Source: Adiantum capillus-veneris
Taxonomy: Eukaryota > Streptophyta > Polypodiopsida > Polypodiales > Pteridaceae
DNA length: 64,000 bases
Assembly (NCBI GenBank): GCA_014529385.2
Contig: CM043971.1
Coordinates: 31,265,209 to 31,329,208 of the forward strand
Direction: 5' to 3'
Shown here: piece after piece, positions 1 through 9,813 of the stretch
Position numbering within the stretch: position 1 is the stretch's first letter
Layout of the letters: the number at the start of each line of letters is the position of its first letter
Translations under genes and position numbers: made by a program
Notes under the pieces: generated by a model
The model's input: only the letters and a program-made list of their open reading frames with translations
The model's database searches: none
Told to the model about the DNA's origin: nothing

Positions 1-109
1 TCACAAAAGTGCCAGATCACTTGCTATTCTAGACTGACTTGACTGAATTGAACCCTATTCATGCTATAGCTTGTCCACGGACACATAGGGTTGGATGTGT
101 CACGTGACA
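1..109 (-). repeat. E1 3' LTR (partial, cut by window edge)
   Basis: Nearly identical to 3201-3309, with only a few substitutions. On the minus strand it begins TGTCACGTGACA, directly after the purine tract, which is the expected start of a 3' LTR. The rest of this LTR lies left of the window. Confidence 0.85.
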
Positions 110-122
110 TGCCCTCCTTTTC
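110..122 (-). other. E1 polypurine tract
   Basis: On the minus strand this reads GAAAAGGAGGGCA and ends exactly at the TG that opens the 3' LTR. It is the expected plus-strand DNA primer site of an LTR retrotransposon. Confidence 0.75.
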
Positions 123-327
123 AAAGTGAGGTACTGGTACCGAACTGTATGGCGTCGAGGGAGATCGTCGACAACATTCGGAATGCTCGAAAGGACTCTT
201 CGCCGGCCCACTCTGAGGTGTGGGTCGTGCGATACTTGAACTGTCTGCAACGCTTGCTTCTTTGGGCCGCTCCGAAAGCGACACAAAGTCTTATGTGGCT
301 CCTTCAATGCTTCAACTTCGTCTAGAG

Positions 328-1491
328 TCATGCGTCTACCTTCTTCAAGAATCTCCGAGGTTGAAAATTCTTGAAACCACTTCCAACACAAAAACATGAA
401 CATACCCATTCCATGTAAAGTGACTGGAAAAATTCTATTCTTTCGAAAAACTGTGCATGCAACATAGATGAACATAGAGACAGAGTGCCAAACCGTTCAT
501 CAAACACATACAAATAGTGAGATCGAATCTTTTCTTTCTGATCTAAATCAATCAACTGTGGCAAATCATAATGGAAATGCCGATGCTTGATGCTCAATCC
601 TTCTTGTGCTCTTTCTATGACTGTGTCATGCCAAGGAAGAGACATGGATTGTGACTTCCTTGAATGCACACATTTCAGCTTTTCATGAATAATCCGCATA
701 ATTTCGTGCCCATTCATGAGTGAAACGTGCGCAACGTACAATATGTCATGCCTAGGAAAAGGGATCACATTAGGACGCTGACTAAAATATAGGAAACGAT
801 CACGAACGAAACACTCGTACAATGCGTGCTGACTAATCATTCGAACACATAGTACTTCCTGTGGGGGTCCTTTGAACCTAGGCTCGAGAGCCAAGATCGG
901 TTCGTTGTGTTTGATCGAATCTGCCTGGGGGGTTGTTGTGGACCTCCACTCGAAAGCCAAGATCGATTCTTCGTGATCGATCGAATCTGGAATGAGGTTA
1001 GCTTCACTAGAAAAAGCATCAACTAACTCATCATTCTTGTGAACAATCACATCTTCTTCATGTAAATCATCATGCTTGTGAGAAATCACGTGGTGATCAT
1101 CATGCAAATCATCATGCTTGTCATTGTCATTCAATTCATCATGCTTATCATCATGCCAATCATTATCATGCAATTCATCATGCTGATCATTATCATGCAA
1201 ATCATGTGTGTCGTGCTTTGGAAAAGAAGAGACTAAGAGAGTCTCCTTCTCCTGATCCTTTGCAATCTGCGCTTGCACATTAGAAAAGAGTCGCAACAAC
1301 TCTTGCATGTGTCGCGCTTGCTCACGCTCACGCTCTATGACTATTTTTCTTTCTACTTTTCTTTCTGCATGTCTGCGATCCATTTCTGCTTTTCTTTCTT
1401 TGCATTCACGATCAAATTCTGCCATTCTTTTTGCTTTTCTTGCTTCGCGTTCTAACTTCCTGTCCATAAATATCTGCTCCAACTCCTCCAT
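328..1491 (-). CDS. E1 gag-position ORF, 387 aa, with charged coiled coil and His/Asp repeats
   Basis: An uninterrupted 387-codon ORF, the first long frame after the primer site. Residues 1-60 are dense in K, E and R with heptad-like spacing (predicted coiled coil). About residues 93-145 are a run of roughly ten-residue His/Asp-rich repeats. The C-terminal ~200 residues show no motif I recognise: no CCHC knuckle, no DSG/DTG protease site, no YxDD. Its position suggests a Gag-like structural protein, but that is inference from location only. Reading continues in another frame down to about position 59, so the original product may have been longer. Intactness over 1.16 kb suggests recent function or recent insertion. 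Confidence 0.6.
   Translation of the reverse strand: MEELEQIFMDRKLEREARKAKRMAEFDRECKERKAEMDRRHAERKVERKIVIEREREQARHMQELLRLFSNVQAQIAKDQEKETLLVSSFPKHDTHDLHDNDQHDELHDNDWHDDKHDELNDNDKHDDLHDDHHVISHKHDDLHEEDVIVHKNDELVDAFSSEANLIPDSIDHEESILAFEWRSTTTPQADSIKHNEPILALEPRFKGPPQEVLCVRMISQHALYECFVRDRFLYFSQRPNVIPFPRHDILYVAHVSLMNGHEIMRIIHEKLKCVHSRKSQSMSLPWHDTVIERAQEGLSIKHRHFHYDLPQLIDLDQKEKIRSHYLYVFDERFGTLSLCSSMLHAQFFERIEFFQSLYMEWVCSCFCVGSGFKNFQPRRFLKKVDA
1048..1216 (-). repeat. His/Asp-coding degenerate tandem repeat inside the E1 ORF
   Basis: Repeated AT-rich words such as atcatgcaaatcatcatgc recur about every 30 bases and encode a roughly ten-residue motif rich in H and D with a recurring LHDND core. Copies differ from each other, but the ORF stays open through all of them. 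Confidence 0.75.
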
Positions 1492-1639
1492 AGGAGTTAG
1501 TGCAATCCTTGGCGTAGATGGGGAAGGGGGAAGGTCGGAAAAACCTCCTGGTGGGGAAATTCTTCTTCGCCACTTTCATGCTCACCACCTCCATGCGAAG
1601 TATCCATTCCGCTTTGGGTGATGACCATTCTGAAGTCGT

Positions 1640-1745
1640 TGGTTCTTGTGGTCTTGGGTTCTTAAGTTCACGAGGAACTTTGGGTTCTTGTGGGTCTTGG
1701 GTTCTTGAGGGTCTTGAGGTTCTTGGGTTCTTGAGGTTCTTCTTT
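1640..1745. repeat. Microsatellite-like ggttctt(g) tract in the E1 leader
   Basis: The word ggttctt or gggttcttg recurs about ten times in roughly 105 bp, in degenerate form. It lies between the E1 primer site and its ORF (minus-strand sense), so it would be part of the 5' leader. No protein is supported here. Confidence 0.7.
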
Positions 1746-2079
1746 TCGCTTGCAATCTGTGTTAGAGAAGGATCTTCTCTTCACCCAAGTTCTGCTCTTT
1801 TCCGCGGGTGCACCCCTTGGCGGCCTTGCGCTCACTCCAAGGTTGCTTTTTCCCACCTCACATCGATTGGCCGGCCGCGAAGTGCACGGTCCGCTCTCAA
1901 TGAGTGAAAAGAGGCACAAGGGAAGGCTGGACAAGCCCTTCTTTCTTGGGTTTCCTGTCACTTTTCAAAAACACGATCAGGAATCGACACGCCCAAGAGA
2001 ACTTGGGTTACGTGCGACCGCAACAAGCAAAAAACAATTCTTCTGGTTCTTTCCTTGAGTGATACAGAACACTGCCAAA

Positions 2080-2091
2080 GCTCTGATACCA
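2080..2091 (-). other. E1 primer binding site (initiator Met-tRNA)
   Basis: The minus strand reads TGGTATCAGAGC, the standard copia-type complement of the 3' end of initiator Met-tRNA. It lies one base from the LTR end at 2093. This decides the orientation of E1. Confidence 0.9.
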
Positions 2092-2424
2092 ATGTAAGGT
2101 GCAGTGGAATGAATGTTGAACTTTGCTCAAGATGAGTGCTTCAAACTGTGCTCAAGGGTTCCTTTTACTTACGGAAGGGAGAGCCTTCCGTTCCTTTAGT
2201 GAGAGAGTGCAATGGACACAAACAAAGTGGTGAACACTGTGAATGAAGGTACATGAGATTGAAGATAGAGAGAGAAGAGAATACGACACCAGAATGTTGT
2301 CAAACCCTCCTCCGAAGGCCCCACTCTCTATGGCGAGAGCAGTCTACTTATGATTGCACAAATCTCTATAATGCTTGGACTTGCTGACGATGTCGACGAC
2401 GACAAGACGGGTTGAAATCTGAAA

Positions 2425-2895
2425 ACGCTAATGATTGAAATCTGCAAATCTTTATCTGCTGAATTCTGACTCTATGTCGGTGACGACGGTACGACGACGA
2501 CGCACTGAAAACGCAGATGCTGAAATCTGCGTTTTCCGGTTTGAAACTGTAAACTTCGCGGGATTTGATCGTGCAACGAGGATCTGCTGCGGGAAGGTGA
2601 GATCTGCGAGGTTCGGGGGTTCTACTGCGGAAACCGACTGCTAAAAACTGAAAACGCTGAGTCTAGGGCTGATTCCGTCACCAAGATTGCGAAAACGCTA
2701 AGGTTGATTTGCAAACCAAAAACGTCAGGGCTGAAAATGAGTCTTGCTGCAAACACGCTGTGGATCTGCCGGTGCAAACCACTAACGCTAGTGCTGATTT
2801 GTCCTTTGTTGTCGCCAGGCTGATGCAGATGCAAAAACGCTGGCTGATTTGGGTTCTTGTCCAAAAACGCTAGCTCTTCTGCTGTGATGCAAAAA
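2425..2895. repeat. Dispersed AAAACGCT(A/G) repeats in the E1 LTR
   Basis: The word aaaacgct, or a one-base variant, occurs about ten times in ~470 bp. It is usually followed within 10-20 bases by gctgat or ctgaaat. The tract lies in the presumably transcribed R/U5 part of the LTR. A similar word (aaaacgctggctgat) also appears in the E2 LTR near 5176. Confidence 0.65.
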
Positions 2896-2986
2896 CGCTA
2901 GAGAAACTTGGGGTCCTGCTGAGAAGTTGCCTGTGAGCAAGCGCTCGTGCTGCCTCTTCTGCCAGAAAGTGCTAGCGCTAGGTTTC

Positions 2987-2994
2987 TATATATA
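2987..2994 (-). promoter_or_regulatory. TATA box of the E1 5' LTR
   Basis: TATATATA about 315 bp inside the LTR from its U3 end, reading on the minus strand toward the element interior. This is a normal place for an LTR RNA polymerase II promoter. Confidence 0.55.
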
Positions 2995-3309
2995 CAAACT
3001 TAGCAAAATTGCCCTACCTAGTTCCCAATAAAAGTCACTTAAAATAATAAGTGAAAAATGTCAAAAATAGGGAAAATAGGTCTATGCACTGTTAAAATGC
3101 TACTGATGGGTTCTGATAGAAATTTGATGGTCATGCTGTGTGCAACCAGAGGATATGCATCTAATCTAAGTGTCTGGACATGCACGGTTTGCGAACAGAC
3201 TCACAAAAGTGCCAGATCACTTCATATTCTAGACTGACTTGACTGAACTAAACCCTGTTCATACTGTAGCTTGTCCACGGACACATAGGGTTGGATGTGT
3301 CACTTGACA

Positions 3310-4022
3310 ACAAGAGATCTCTTTCTTTAAAGTCTGACAGGTTAGACTTAATCCATTTAGATGTATGTGAAATGCCCTAGTTGTCCTTAGGGGAAAAGAA
3401 GTATTTTGTCTCGTTTATGGATGATGCCACACGTAAGGTGTGGGTGTATCCAATACGTGCTAAAAGTGATGTTTTGGATACTTTTAAGAAGTTTCTTGCG
3501 TTTGTTGAGAATCATATTGGCAAGAAGCTTAAGTCTTTGCGCTCAGATAATGGTGGAGAGTATGTATCAAAAGCATTTATTGACTTTTGTGCTGCTAAAG
3601 GCATTAAAAGAGAGCTCACTGCTCCTTTTAATCCCTCCCAAAATGGAGTTGCAGAGAGGTTAAACCGGACTATCGAGGAGAAAGTTCGGAGTATGTTGTC
3701 ACATGCTGCATTACATCATGGTTTTTGGGCAGAAGCTGTGCAAACAGCTATTCACTTGATAAATCGCTCACCGAGTAAGACTTTGGGTGGATAGGTGCCT
3801 GAGGGGGTGTGGTCCGGCAAGCCACCCTCATATGCACATTTGCGAGTGTTTGGTTGCGAGGCCTATATTCACATCCGGAGTGAACTGCGCACCAAACTTG
3901 AACCCAAGTCTAGTAAATGTATTTTCCTAGGATACAGTGAGGATGGTGAAATGGAGTAAAGATTATGGGATCCCACATTGCAGAAAATCATACGCAGCAA
4001 TGATGTCATCTTCAATGAACAC
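3310..4022 (+). pseudogene. C1: Ty1/copia integrase fragment
   Basis: The frame reads from about 3325 through 4020 with three stops (3378-3380, 3792-3794, 3957-3959). It shows the copia integrase core: HLD in the first Asp region, SDNGGEY for the second Asp, and NGVAER for the Glu, followed by the post-core LRVFGCEAY and KCIFLGY motifs. The Zn-binding N-terminus, gag and protease are missing because E1 ends at 3309. The right end stops at a V-I-F-N-E motif, where E2 starts. The frame resumes at 9814, which shows that E2 is nested in it. Not functional. Confidence 0.9.
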
Positions 4023-5975
4023 TGTCACAAACGAGAGCACATAACAATATAAAATACATTTGGATAAATAGATTTTATTACTTATTACTGAAGCTAGAGG
4101 ATATAGAGAGAAATAGATAGAGAGAGAGATAGAGAGTGAGAAGATCGACAGAGTACTGGGGACCAGAAGATGGGCTGGTCCCCCCCCGTAATAGTATCTT
4201 TATTACTGAGGAGAAGTCTATACAAGCACTTGAACCGAACGTATTACCACGTTCGTTCTAGAATAAGACTTGATGGTTCCCGAAAGCCTCCGCTTCCGAT
4301 TCCTAGGGCAAAACCCTATTCCAAGGAACTTCCGTTCCTTATTCCAATTCCTCGAGAATCAAGGTTCTCGCCTCTGGATCTCACCTTCCAGACTCAGGGC
4401 ATGGCATCCCTGCAACTCTTTTCCAACTCTCTTTCCAGAGTCCTCTCCCCGCAGAACAACTCTGCTTTCCTGGACACGAAGTCCTTACTTGGGAATCCCA
4501 ACTTCCGGATCACAACTTGAGAGACTACCTAACTCCGATCCGTGGATCTACTTCCCAAACTCGGGTACGAAACCCTTGGGCTGATCTGGCTCTAGTTCCT
4601 CAGAGCGCTTTTCTCCTGCAGAGGCTCATACCTTCCTCTGCTCCTACTCCCTCACTAAGAGGAAGTACACCTGCAAACAAATACTCACAGTTCATAACAT
4701 GAAAATCGTTACCTTCAAAGTCTCGACGCTCGAAACGCAACTCCGTTCTCGAAAAGCAATTCGTCGGAAGAGATCTCTCCATAGAAAATCCTCTCTTCCA
4801 ATCCTACACACAAAAGAGGTGTGTTCTCGGATTCCTTCTCGTAAATCAGCCCCGTCTACGACGTTTATGGGCTGAAAACAGAGAAAAACAGCAACTTGTC
4901 GCGATGGAAACACGCTTCGTAGGCACTTCTTCGCGAGGGAACTCGCGCACTGGGTCTTGGCGACATTTGGTACACTTGGGGCAGCCATGGGCATCACTGG
5001 CAACGTCTTCTTTACGGCTGAAATCTGCAGCAGCATCTCCTCCTTGCAAAGATTGGTCCTCCCCTCTGAGCGAGGGCATGTGATGCTTTTATAGCTCCTA
5101 GCCACGGGCACGAATAGCTGCTCGCGTAGAGATCGCGGCCTTTTTTTTTTTGTTCTGCCAGAAAAGAGAGAGAGAAAACGCTGGCTGATCTGTTGCCTTA
5201 TTTATCAGATGGCTGCCCACTTATTAAGTGGGCGGCTAGCGTATTTTAAAAATAGTCTGAACCTGCCCAAAAACTCAATAAAACCTTATAAGTTAAAAAC
5301 AATGCTTTCACAGCACTTCCCAGGCGTCCTTGGATGCAATCACATGCACAGTTGCAATGCAGACATAGACTTCCTCACGGGAAAGCATCTGCTTTCCCGA
5401 AAAGCAATCCGCTTTCTCAAAAAGCATATGTTTTTCCTCAAAGTTTCCTTTGAACCCATCTTCATTCAAGTGCTTGCTTTTTCCTTGTGCACAATTCTAA
5501 CATAGTTTGGAATTTCCTCCCGACTATGGATATTCCCTTTCCGATGCACCCGTCACCCACCTTGTGACGCATCAGGAATACCCATCACCTAGTCCTTTCC
5601 TACCGAACTTACGGTACAATCTCCTTCATGATGCTCTATGTCACCCATCCTATGACGTATCAGAGATGTCGGTTCCCGGATGGTCGGATACTTCTTTTCG
5701 ATGCTCCCTGTCACCCATCCGATGTGACGCATCAGAAGTACCCGTTCCTGGTGGCCTTACAGATATTCCCGTTCTCAGTGCTCCCGTCATTACTTTGAAT
5801 GACGCACTAGGAATACTCTGTACTCGGATGTCTCCAGTGAGAAAAGCCCTCTCACTTCAAATTCCAATAATTCATTTAGAATTGTTTTTCCTTGGTGTTC
5901 CAAGCGAGAAAACCCTCTCACTTATAAATCCAATAATTCATTTAGAATTATTTTTCTGTAAGATAAAGCCAATTT
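4023..5975 (-). repeat. E2 3' LTR
   Basis: Begins TGTCACAAAC on the plus strand. By eye it matches 7857-9810 with only scattered substitutions. Similarity stops after aagccaattt at 5975. It contains a degenerate repeat block at about 5540-5830. Short open frames in it are duplicated in the other LTR and are not genes. Confidence 0.9.
5540..5830. repeat. TGACG-containing hairpin repeats in the E2 3' LTR
   Basis: Four degenerate units of ~60-85 bp. Each carries a short inverted repeat of the form GTCAC...GTGAC or GTCATT...AATGAC, and most are followed by a TGACGCATCA or TGACGTATCA word. The same block is at 9375-9665 in the other LTR. Confidence 0.7.
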
Positions 5976-6900
5976 CCTGTCACTTATAAATAGTTGTCCT
6001 CAACTGTAGAGATCCAACTGAACTGCCGGGGAGAAACCGGAAAGATTCCAAATCTTGCTCAATGGTGAGTTGAGCTAGTCCTTTCTCAAAAGAGAACTTA
6101 AAAATTAAATTAAATAGAAATTCAAAAATTCAATGATTCAATACTTACCTTACCGGTTCATGTCATTCCTCTAGTACCTCGAGGATATCCTTCACCAATC
6201 ATCAAACTTACGAGCCATGTAAGAACTCGTCATTCGCGTCTTTCCAACAGATCGGAAGTTTCCTCATCCGAGAATCTGTTACTCAATTCCACCTTCTCAA
6301 TTACGAGAAGAATAATCCTCCTAGAAATCAATCTAGGTCTTTGTCCTTGCACATAACCTTGCGCTATTAGTCCTGAGGATATTAAACCTCTTGTGTCCTC
6401 CCACAAGGGAATGCCCAAATCATAGAGCATTAAGCTCGATGTCTTTCTTTCACAAACAAAGTTTGCGATCACCTTAAAGAAGGTTCTGTGTTCCGGGCCG
6501 TCGCTCAACGTAGGCGGACGGTTCCAATCCGAAGATTCCTTGTGCACGGCGGCACTTCCTTCCAATCTTTTCCTCCTTGCAAGCATCAATGACGCCTTGC
6601 AGAATCTCAGGCAGATAGGATTCTAGCCATAGCATTTTCTGAACGTACGTTCAAACCCGGTTCACGGTAGAGCGAACCCTCTTTGATTCTCAGGGATGTT
6701 CTCCCATATGTAATTCTTACCATTTTGAAACGGTTGGCGAACTATATTCTTACGAACATAATAGTTCGAATTTATTCTAGCAGCGCGTAAATGCTACTTG
6801 ACCTGCTCATGGAGAGACATATATTGCAACCAAAAGTTGCTACTGTAATGGTAAAGGCACATAACGTACTCAATGAGCAACGACCATCAGAAAACCTCGT
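5976..6900. other. E2 interior, left part: no recognisable gene
   Basis: About 0.9 kb between the 3' LTR and the Gag remnant. A 119-codon minus-strand frame (6230-6589) is the longest open stretch, but I recognise no domain in it. No RT, integrase or protease motif is visible, so pol appears to be absent rather than merely mutated. Confidence 0.6.
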
Positions 6901-7644
6901 CTCCGTAGAGAAACTCAAATTCCTTCTACCGAACACACCTCAAATAGAGATTGTCGTGTCGAAATATCCTTGCGCATAAAAAGGCGCTCAAGAGAGTATA
7001 ACAAATTCTCATCCAGTTCCTTGGCATAGGTCTGCATCTTCGTGTGTTATCCATGTACCCAAAGTAGTACATAAGTTTCAGTGAGCCTAGGAAATTACCT
7101 TCCCTTCGTAAGATCCTTAGAGCGAAGACGCTCAACCTGACGATCCCTTGGCTCAATCTTAGAGCAAAACCTTGGCAAGAGTGAACCCCTACTTGCTTTG
7201 ACTCGCTCATGTTCCTATTGAGCAAACCAATCCCAATCTTCTTGAATGCCTTCATTAAAGTGTAGAGGAAAAAAATTTGCCGGAAAATTCAGCCTTGAAT
7301 TGTTATTGTAAGTTCCTTGCAGAGCTTTGGTATACCACCAAGTACTTGCAATTCCCCTTGAGGTGTTTGGTCACATGCCTCACCTTCGACGCTTTTCAGA
7401 AATTGCCGTTTGCAAAGGCAACTTCAAACTGTCAAATGAAAGCGGTAGCTTTCGGAACATCTTCCCTTCTGTCAAAAGTATGAAACTTGACCGGAGTGTT
7501 CCAAGGTCTAAAGACCTTCTTCATATCCTTCGCAGAATGACGGGATTTCTTGGCTATGGTTCTGGATTGATGTTCATGGATATTTTCTGGATTCTGAAGG
7601 ATCTCGAGCATTCCGCTCCTTGGGTTCTCTAGTTTCTTGAGCAT
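6900..7644 (-). pseudogene. E2 Gag remnant
   Basis: On the minus strand, starting from a Met at 7644, the frame reads through several stops. It keeps the pattern of a retrotransposon Gag domain: an FDRREDVPKATAFI-like start, then a Q-F-x-A-F stretch, then a Phe/Lys-rich block resembling F-K-x-E-F-x-x-K-F. Stops and frame changes are frequent. Assignment to the Gag superfamily rests on this pattern and on its place just after the primer site. No CCHC knuckle is visible. Confidence 0.5.
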
Positions 7645-7843
7645 CGTGCTCTTGTCGCCTTCTCAGAGAATCCAAAGTTTTGTGTCGACTTCTTGCAGAG
7701 AGAAAAAAAAAAAAATTCCAACTCTGCGAGCTTTTCCTACAGGGCTTAGGGTTCCACCTGCTTACTTCTCTCTTGGCTTGTCATGGCTTCTTCACGTATC
7801 TTCCCAGAGTCGTCCTCCTTTACAGAAAAAGAGAGGAGACTAT

Positions 7844-7855
7844 GCTCTGATACCA
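7844..7855 (-). other. E2 primer binding site (initiator Met-tRNA)
   Basis: Minus strand TGGTATCAGAGC, one base from the LTR end at 7857. It orients E2 and matches the primer type used by E1. Confidence 0.9.
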
Positions 7856-8919
7856 CTGTCACAAACAAGAGCGCATAACAATATAAAATACATTCGGATA
7901 AATAGATTTTATCACTTATTACTGAAGCCAGAGGATAAAGAGAGAAATAGATAGAGAGAGAGATAGAGAGTGAGAAGATCGACACAGTACTGGGAACCAG
8001 AAGATGGGCTGGTCCCCCCCCGTAATAGTATCTTTATTACTGAGGAGAAGTCTATACAAGCACTTGAACCGAACGTATTATCACGTTCGTTCTAGAATAA
8101 GACTTGATGGTTCCCGAAAGCCTCCACTTCCGATTCCTAGGGCAAAACCCTATTCCAAGGAACTTCCGTTCTTTATTCCAATTCCTCGAGAATCAAGGTT
8201 CTCGCCTCTGGATCTCACCTTCCAGACTCAGGGCATGGCATCCCTGCAACTCTTTTCCAACTCTCTTTCCAGAGTCCTCTTCCCGCAGAACAACTCTGCT
8301 TTCCCGGACACGAAGTCCTTACTTGGGAATCCCAACTTCCGGATCACAACTTGAGAGACTACCTAACTCCGATCCGTGGATCTACTTCCCAAACTCGGGT
8401 ACGAAACCCTTGGGCTGATCTGGCTCTAGTTCCTCAGAGCGCTTTTCTCCTGCAGAGGCTCATACCTTCCTTTGCTCCTACTCCCTCACTAAGAGGAAGT
8501 ACACCTGCAAACAAATACTCACAGTTCATAACATGAAAATCGTTACCTTCAAAGTCTCGACGCTCGAAACGCAACTCCGTTCTCGAAAAGCAATTCGTCG
8601 GAAGAGATCTCTCCATAGAAAATCCTCTCTTCCAATCCTACACACAAAAGAGGTGTGTTCTCGGATTCCTTCTCGTAAATCAGCCCCGTCTACGACGTTT
8701 ATGGGCTGAAAACAGAGAAAAACAGCAACTTGTCGCGATGGAAACACGCTTCGTAGGCACTTCTTCGCGAGGGAACTCGCGCACTGGGTCTTGGCGACAT
8801 CGGGTACACTTGGGGCAGCCATGGGCATCACCGGCAACGTCTTCTTTACGGCTGAAATCTGCAGCAGCATCTCCTCCTTGCAAAGATTGGTCCTCCCCTT
8901 TGAGTGAGGGCATGTGATG

Positions 8920-8927
8920 CTTTTATA
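8920..8927 (-). promoter_or_regulatory. TATA box of the E2 5' LTR
   Basis: Minus strand TATAAAAG in a GC-richer context, about 880 bp from the U3 edge. The same sequence is in the 3' LTR near 5086. It is the likely core promoter of E2. Confidence 0.6.
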
Positions 8928-9374
8928 GCTCCTAGCCACGGGCACGAATAGCTGCTCGCGTAGAGATCGCGGCCTTTTTTTTTTTGTTCTGCCAGAAAAA
9001 GAGAGAGAGAAAAGACTGGCTGATCTGTTGCCTTATTTATCAGATGGCTGCCCACTTATTAAGTGGGCGGCCAGCGTATTTTAAAAATAGTCTGAACCTG
9101 CCCAAAAACTCAATAAAACCTTATAAGTTAAAAACAATGCTTTCACAGCACTTCCCAGGCGTCCCTGGATGCAATCACATGCACAGTTGCAATGCGGACA
9201 TAGACTTCCTCGCGGGAAAGCATCTGCTTTCCCGAAAAGCAATCCGCTTTCTCAAAAAGCATATGTTTTTCCTCAAAGTTTCCTTTGAACCCATCTTCAT
9301 TCAAGTGCTTGCTTTTTCCTTGTGCACAATTCTAACACAGTTTGGAATTTCCTCCCGACTATGGATATTCCCTT

Positions 9375-9665
9375 TTCGATGCACCCGTCACCCACCTTGT
9401 GACGCATCAGGAATACCCATCACCTAGTCCTTTCCTACCGAACTTACGGTACAATCTCCTTCACGATGCTCTATGTCACCCATCCTATGACGCATCAGAG
9501 ATGTCGGTTCCCGGATGGTCAGATACTTCTTTCCGATTCTCCCTGTCACCCATCCGATGTGACGTATTAGAAGTACCCATTCCTGGTGGCCTTACAGATA
9601 TTCCCGTTCTCAGTGCTCCCGTCATTACTTTGAATGACGCACTAGGAATACTCTGTACTCGGATG
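9375..9665. repeat. TGACG-containing hairpin repeats in the E2 5' LTR U3
   Basis: Copy of the 5540-5830 block. In this LTR it sits 450-750 bp upstream of the TATA box, in enhancer position. TGACG is the known core of plant TGA/bZIP binding sites; a regulatory role here is inference. Confidence 0.65.
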
Positions 9666-9813
9666 TCTCCAGTGAGAAAAGCCCTCTCACTTCAAATTCC
9701 AATAATTCATTTAGAATTATTTTTCCTTGGTGTTCCAAGCGAGAAAACCCTCTCACTTATAAATCCAATAATTCATTTAGAATTATTTTTCTGTAAGATA
9801 AAGCCAATTTAGC

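Larger units (their letters stand above)
1..3309 (-). mobile_element. E1: non-autonomous LTR retrotransposon (left end outside window)
   Basis: A segment of about 109 bp at the window start is repeated at 3201-3309, and the second copy belongs to a longer LTR starting at 2093. A 12-base site complementary to initiator Met-tRNA (2080-2091, read on the minus strand as TGGTATCAGAGC) sits next to the right LTR. A purine tract on the minus strand (110-122) abuts the left LTR. This fixes the element on the minus strand, with the 5' LTR on the right. The interior of about 2 kb holds one gag-position ORF and no protease, integrase or RT, so the element would depend on enzymes supplied by another. It interrupts a copia integrase gene that resumes at 3310. 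Confidence 0.85.
2093..3309 (-). repeat. E1 5' LTR
   Basis: About 1,217 bp, opening TGTAAGG and closing TTGACA on the plus strand (TG...CA). The outer ~109 bp match the window start. It contains a TATA box on the minus strand at 2987-2994 and, downstream of it, many copies of an AAAACGCT word. The right flank enters the copia integrase region directly. Confidence 0.85.
4023..9810 (-). mobile_element. E2: non-autonomous LTR retrotransposon with ~1.95-kb LTRs, nested in C1
   Basis: Two direct copies of ~1,953 bp (4023-5975 and 7857-9810) flank a 1.9-kb interior. The primer site at 7844-7855 next to the right copy puts the element on the minus strand. The interior holds only decayed Gag-like sequence and no pol. 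Removing the element rejoins the copia reading frame (integrase tail to the pre-RT linker), confirming the insertion. The target duplication is unclear: aacac on the left and aacaa at 9814-9818 on the right, and the right LTR end seems to have lost or changed a few bases. Confidence 0.9.
7857..9810 (-). repeat. E2 5' LTR
   Basis: About 1,954 bp, a near-identical direct copy of 4023-5975. Reading on the minus strand, the U3 repeat block (9375-9665) lies upstream of a TATA box at 8920-8927. The primer site follows the LTR end, as expected. Confidence 0.9.

Noticed and set aside
1307-1621. 104-codon plus-strand frame opposite the E1 ORF
   Set aside because: Shadow of the K/E/R-rich coiled coil on the other strand; Phe/Ser-rich wording mirrors Lys/Glu codons.
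2080-2091. tRNA-like sequence (also 7844-7855, 52811-52827, 62436-62453)
   Set aside because: Only the tRNA 3'-end complement is present; these are primer sites of LTR elements, not tRNA genes.
4170-5111. Frames of 104-139 codons repeated at 8004-8945
   Set aside because: Both sets are LTR sequence; no domain, and overlapping on both strands.
5507-5989. 160-codon frame (and its twin at 9342-9812)
   Set aside because: Lies wholly inside the E2 LTRs and spells the TGACG hairpin repeats; duplicated because the LTR is duplicated.
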